From: Asparagopsis taxiformis
Lineage: Eukaryota > Rhodophyta > Florideophyceae > Bonnemaisoniales > Bonnemaisoniaceae
Direction of reading: 5' to 3'
Assembly: GCA_030407315.1 (NCBI GenBank)
Contig: JALQPE010002659.1
Location: 1-10,972 of the forward strand
DNA: 10,972 nucleotides
Shown: positions 8,172-10,972 of the stretch, piece after piece
Position numbering within the stretch: the stretch's first letter is position 1
How the letters are laid out: each line of letters starts with the position of its first letter
Program-made: the position numbers and the translations under genes
The notes under the pieces: generated by a model
Told to the model about the DNA's origin: nothing
What the model saw: the letters and a program-made list of their open reading frames with translations, nothing else
The model's database searches: none

Positions 8172-8744
8172 TATACTGGGCCAGCGGGCCATGGACGCAC
8201 GGTACGAAAAATCGGGCCGATTACAGTGCGCTAATCCGGCCAAATCTCGGGACACGCGTGCCCCGAAAATTTCGTAATTTGGCATGTCACGTGAGCCATC
8301 GTACGTCCCCGTGGACAGCCGCTGACAACGAGTCGCATCGACCAACGAGGTCAACGCCAAACAGCTCGCGAGCTAACGGCAACGTGACGCCGGAAGGCGG
8401 AGAAACGACGTAGGACGGACGCGTCCCCAGCGAAGATGGCAACGGCCTCATTACGAAACTCCCCGCACGAAGCGGAACGAAGCTATACGTTAGCCGACGA
8501 ATTAGACCAACGGGTCTCAGCGCACGAAGCGCGCGAGTAAAGCGTGCGAACGACGAGCCAACGAGGCCGCGACGACGGACGGCGAACCGTATCGCCATCG
8601 TGAGGCACGACGCCGAACGCGGTAGCCACGTACGGCAACCACGGAACGACACAACGGTGTCCTGCCACGCGGGCATAACGAACGACGCGCGAAAGCGAAA
8701 AGCCCGCCGGCCAGTCGAACGCACGAAACGAAAATACGAATACG

Positions 8745-9037
8745 CGACGGCGTACAAGCTGGTAGCCAACGTAAAACGGCACAGCCGAAGGCAACAAGCC
8801 GACGAAAAGTTGGCTCACGTAACAGCCTCAAACGCCCGCGGGCATGCGAAGCGACTGCGTCAATCGCGTCCCCGTCGGGTTCGCAAGTCGAATAAACGAA
8901 TTACGCAACGGCGTAGAGGGCGAGCATTACGTATGCCCAGGTGCACGTCGCACCACATAACGAATGAGCTAACGAAACGCTCCTCGGACGCCGCGGCGAA
9001 CGACGCCACCACGCGAAGCGGACTAGCGCAACGATTG
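8745..9037 (+). repeat. Probable diverged upstream unit of the 3' tandem repeat
   Basis: Stretches such as AACGGC...CCGACGAAAAGTTGGCTCAC (8775-8822) and CGAATTACGCAACGGCGTAG (about 8900-8920) align in order with parts of the two clear units downstream (9095-9139 and 9509-9537). Spacing is shortened by deletions and identity is much lower. This suggests an older repeat copy. The region also falls in an open frame (8600-9055) with a very basic product and no motif, which I do not consider a gene. Confidence 0.4.
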
Positions 9038-9385
9038 CGCCACCGGCTAACGTGAAGCCGCGGGAACGTGAAGCGCGACGGCGCTAACGGTGTTAACGGC
9101 TATACGAAAAGCCAAGCCCGCCGGCAAAAAGTTGTCTACGGAACCGCGACGCACCACGACGCACGCCGCGTACACGCAACGGCGTGAAACGTCAAGCCAA
9201 CTCACGCGCGAGTCGGCCTGACGCTTAGCGAATTTTCCGTCCAGCTCACCGGAGCGAATTAAAATTGGCACCGACGTGCTACGTGCCAGAGAGCTCGAAT
9301 GCTCAACGGAATTCGACACCCGACGGGGTTATCCGCACGAGGGACGACGGCGGAAACGAACTCCGAGATAGTTACAAAATGATAA
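9038..9385 (+). repeat. Tandem direct repeat, unit 1 (~348 bp)
   Basis: The sequence starting CGCCACCGGCTAACGTGAAG recurs 348 bases later as CGCCACTGGCCAACGTGAAG. Shared landmarks keep a constant offset: TATACGAAAAGCCAAGCCCG at 9101 and 9449, AATTAAAATTGGCACCGA, GAGCTCGAATGCTCAACG, and GACACCCGACGGGG at 9315 and 9664. It contains a hairpin at 9190-9223. It is non-coding and lies inside the retrotransposon, upstream of the PPT. Confidence 0.9.
9190..9223 (+). other. Stem-loop in repeat unit 1
   Basis: Left arm 9190-9201 (CGTCAAGCCAAC) pairs with 9212-9223 (GTCGGCCTGACG) over 12 positions with two A-C mismatches, around a 10-base loop. The same stem occurs at the equivalent place in unit 2. 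Confidence 0.6.
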
Positions 9386-9737
9386 CGCCACTGGCCAACG
9401 TGAAGCCGCGGCAACGCGAAGCGCGACGGCGCTAATGACGTCAACGGCTATACGAAAAGCCAAGCCCGCCGGCCACCACGTTGTCAACGAAACCGCAACG
9501 TACTGCGACGAATTACTGCGTACACGCCACGGCGTAGAACGTCAAACCGACTCACGTGCGCGTCGGTCTGACGTTCGACGAATTTCCGCCAAGCTCATCG
9601 GAGCAAATTAAAATTGGCACCGATGTGCTACGCGCTAAGGAGCTCGAATGCTCAACGAAATTCGACACCCGACGGGGTTATCCGAACGAGAAACGACGGC
9701 GGAAACGATTTCGAGTTAGTTACTAAATGATACGCAC
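9386..9737 (+). repeat. Tandem direct repeat, unit 2 (~350 bp)
   Basis: Second adjacent copy of the unit at 9038-9385, clearly diverged by substitutions as well as small indels. It is therefore older than the LTR pair by appearance. It contains the matching hairpin at 9540-9573, in which a base pair has changed on both sides. The next unit seems to begin at about 9730 (CGCCAACGGG) but quickly loses similarity. Confidence 0.9.
9540..9573 (+). other. Stem-loop in repeat unit 2, with compensatory change
   Basis: Left arm 9540-9551 (CGTCAAACCGAC) pairs with 9562-9573 (GTCGGTCTGACG) over 12 positions with one mismatch. Compared with unit 1, the seventh pair is A-T instead of G-C, both sides having changed, and the tenth pair is restored to G-C. 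Confidence 0.65.
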
Positions 9738-9925
9738 GCCAACGGGCTCTACGGTCGAGGTTAACGTACCACTCGCAGTGAAAAGCCGCCGCTACGCGCC
9801 GCCGCTTTGCCGAATAATCGCGTGTGTTACGAACCTGCCAACGGGCACGCGCCGCCGCGAACTCGAAGCACGGGCTACGTAAGCCTTACGACACCCGACG
9901 GGGTAGACGCCACAACAAAAAAATT

Positions 9926-9956
9926 GTGGGGAGGGGCTTAACGCTAACCCCTCCCC
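9926..9956 (+). other. G-rich hairpin resembling a second polypurine tract
   Basis: GTGGGGAGGGGCT (9926-9938) differs little from the PPT sequence GTGGGGGTGGGGCT at 10300-10313. Its G arm (9928-9936) pairs perfectly over nine bases with CCCCTCCCC at 9948-9956, with TTA/TAA extending the stem. It could be an internal plus-strand primer or simply a hairpin. Confidence 0.5.
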
Positions 9957-10121
9957 CGCTGCAGACGACCTGCCAACACGTATTACGAAGCTCAACGGAG
10001 CCATGCGATTACGCAAAGAAACAAACGAAGGTTTACGAAGCAGCTCGATGCTAAAAGCCTACGAGGCCTACGACTAACCACGGAACGACGCCAACGGGCG
10101 GGCCGCGATGATTACGAAAGA

Positions 10122-10147
10122 GCCGGAGCGCACGCGCGCGCTCCGGC
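10122..10147. other. Perfect 10-bp GC-rich stem-loop
   Basis: GCCGGAGCGC (10122-10131) and GCGCTCCGGC (10138-10147) are exact reverse complements around the six-base loop ACGCGC. It lies about 170 bases before the 3' LTR. A role as an RNA structure near the 3' end is possible but unproven. Confidence 0.65.
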
Positions 10148-10297
10148 GCCGTGGCGATTCGATCAGCCAACCGGGCCGCGTACGTTTAAACGAGATTTTT
10201 CGGGACAACTGCCACGTCCGCAGTTGTACCCGAAAAGGCGCCACGGCCCCGTGTCTCAGGCGCGTCCTGACGGGCCTCGCGTGGCCGGGACGTCCAC

Positions 10298-10314
10298 GTG
10301 TGGGGGTGGGGCTG
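10298..10314 (+). other. Polypurine tract (plus-strand primer site)
   Basis: GTGTGGGGGTGGGGCTG directly precedes the TGTAGT start of the 3' LTR. RNase H cleavage of a purine-rich run at this place creates the plus-strand primer in LTR retrotransposons. The tract is G-rich rather than A/G mixed, is interrupted by T, and is followed by CTG before the LTR. Confidence 0.75.
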
Positions 10315-10972
10315 TGTAGTATACGTGGCAATTCCGAAATTGCAAATATTTACGTTTTCCGCGGAATTCGAATTTCGGCGGACACGACCGCGACAGCAAT
10401 GCACGAACATTGCTGGCGCATGCGCGCGCGCAACCGGCACACGTGTGCAACGAACGTACTGGCAACGGCCAACGGACCAACGGGTCCCTACGTGTGACCC
10501 ACAAGGTCCTTTCCCATTCGGGGACGTTACGAGCAGTGTTTACACTGTAAAGCGATGCCATCGTGGCCATATAGGTATTGGCATCGTGCCGGGAGGGAAA
10601 GGGGACAAGACAACGATCGAGCAACGGCTCTAGTCTACGACTGACTTCTACGTTTACGTTTACGTTTTGCCTAACGAGGCTTCGTCTCCGTCGAGCTGCG
10701 TACTCCCTACCCATCGCCGCACGTAAGGCTGATTGCGTGTAGTGCCTCCGGGCTTGGTCGAGAGCGCCTCCGGTGACGTACCACCTCGTGTGCTAACGTA
10801 ATCCTCGCGTGGATTGTTGCGTCGTGACGCTCGTGTCTACTCGCTAACCACTCTACCTTCCTACCTAACAATACAGTCAAACACCAGCGGGTGGACTGCT
10901 CGTTTCGTTTCGTTAAGGACAGCGTGTCCTGGCTCGTACCAGCTACTACGTCTAACGAACTATCGTTCCACA
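10315..10972 (+). repeat. 3' LTR (ends at the window edge)
   Basis: Direct repeat of 67-728, preceded by a G-rich polypurine tract. It starts TGTAGTATAC and reaches TTCCACA on the last base of the window, the position matching 728 in the 5' copy. It is therefore probably complete, although a base or two more outside cannot be excluded. It contains the same ATATAGG (10569-10575) and (TACGTT)3 run (10649-10667). Relative to the 5' copy it has many single-base indels and a hairpin loop that reads as inverted (10402-10407). Confidence 0.93.

Larger units (their letters stand above)
7771..8744 (+). other. Long 3' non-coding region, part 1
   Basis: Nearly 1 kb follows the chromodomain with no recognisable gene. 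Open frames on both strands are present but encode Arg/Thr-rich, motif-free peptides, as expected from the ACG-rich composition. It contains a 17-base block plus G8 run that repeats the true PPT context (7919-7952), several short imperfect palindromes of the form GGCCACGAYGGCC, and a perfect 18-base palindrome at 8154-8171. It could hold cis-acting or regulatory RNA sequences, but this cannot be decided here. Confidence 0.5.
9738..10297 (+). other. 3' non-coding region before the PPT
   Basis: No gene is recognisable in these ~560 bases. A degenerate third repeat unit may be present, since GACACCCGACGGGG recurs at 9890-9903. Hairpins are prominent: a G-rich/C-rich stem at 9928-9956, a perfect 10-bp stem at 10122-10147 and an imperfect one at 10202-10231. 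The last 17 bases duplicate 7919-7935. Confidence 0.5.
67..10972 (+). mobile_element. Full-length Ty3/Gypsy LTR retrotransposon with chromodomain integrase
   Basis: Two near-identical ~660-bp direct repeats bound an internal region of about 9.6 kb. That region carries, in order, a gag capsid and zinc knuckle, aspartic protease, reverse transcriptase, RNase H, integrase and a C-terminal chromodomain. Integrase downstream of RT/RNase H defines Ty3/Gypsy rather than Ty1/Copia, and the chromodomain suggests the chromovirus group (family knowledge). No envelope gene is recognisable. Coding sequence is broken by many single-base frame changes, so the copy is non-autonomous if the bases are correct. 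The length is large for Gypsy elements, mainly because of ~2.5 kb of 3' non-coding sequence. The right boundary coincides with the window end. Confidence 0.95.

Noticed and set aside
8287..8831. Overlapping minus-strand open frames of 100-160 codons
   Set aside because: They are complements of the stop-poor ACG-rich sequence, lack recognisable domains or a plausible start context, and three of them overlap each other in different frames.
8600..9055. 151-codon open frame in the 3' region with a very basic product
   Set aside because: It has no motif and is rich in Arg/Lys/Thr, as any frame through ACG-rich DNA would be. It overlaps degenerate repeat units and is not kept open in the clearer units downstream.
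7771..10297. Possible envelope-like third gene
   Set aside because: No signal peptide, transmembrane segment, cysteine pattern or cleavage motif could be read in any frame, even allowing for frame switches by eye.
1..10972. CRISPR array, bacterial operon or prophage content
   Set aside because: The long direct repeats are LTRs and a single large tandem unit. There are no regularly spaced short repeats and no bacterial ribosome-binding-site or operon structure, and the protein content is that of a eukaryotic retrotransposon.

Overview
The window is almost entirely one full-length LTR retrotransposon of the Ty3/Gypsy (Metaviridae) type, lying on the + strand at about 67-10972. The host is a eukaryote. 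Its lineage cannot be fixed from this sequence. The Pol motifs, the integrase with a C-terminal chromodomain and the CX2CX4HX4C gag knuckle followed by a 'TPDQRIFFAYKYYL'-like stretch remind me most of elements common in oomycetes and fungi. That is recollection, not a search. The sequence is GC-rich and unusually rich in CpG, above all in ACG.

Layout: 66 bp of flanking DNA; 5' LTR (67-728, starting TGT and ending ACA); a possible primer-binding site and leader (729-1013); gag (about 1014-2954) with a capsid core and one zinc knuckle; a hydrophilic linker (about 2926-3603); then pol, in the order aspartic protease (3662-4060), pre-RT linker (4195-4445), reverse transcriptase (about 4660-5560), RNase H (about 5600-6002), acidic connector, integrase with HHCC zinc finger, D,D35E core and GPF motif (6480-7480), and chromodomain (about 7628-7770). 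About 2.5 kb without a recognisable gene follows (7771-10297). It contains a tandem ~348-bp direct repeat, conserved hairpins and a duplicated polypurine-tract-like segment. The polypurine tract (10298-10314) and the 3' LTR (10315-10972, ending exactly at the window edge) close the element.

As the bases are written, no continuous gag or pol frame exists: the conserved motifs run through all three forward frames, switching by single bases many times. Yet the catalytic residues of RT, RNase H and integrase are all present, I found no clear nonsense codon inside the conserved pol domains when the conserved frame is followed, and the two LTRs differ mainly by one-base length changes with a ~211-bp core that is identical. 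This fits a young, possibly intact element read with indel errors at least as well as it fits a decayed copy. One apparent substitution in the protease active site (DTG to DTC) argues for some real decay or for an additional base error.

The most interesting unexplained structures are in the 3' non-coding region: tandem units with a compensatory base-pair change, and a 17-base block plus G-run found both just after pol and at the true PPT. Within the LTRs, a hairpin loop appears inverted in one copy relative to the other. The strand-asymmetric ACG enrichment runs through coding and non-coding parts alike.
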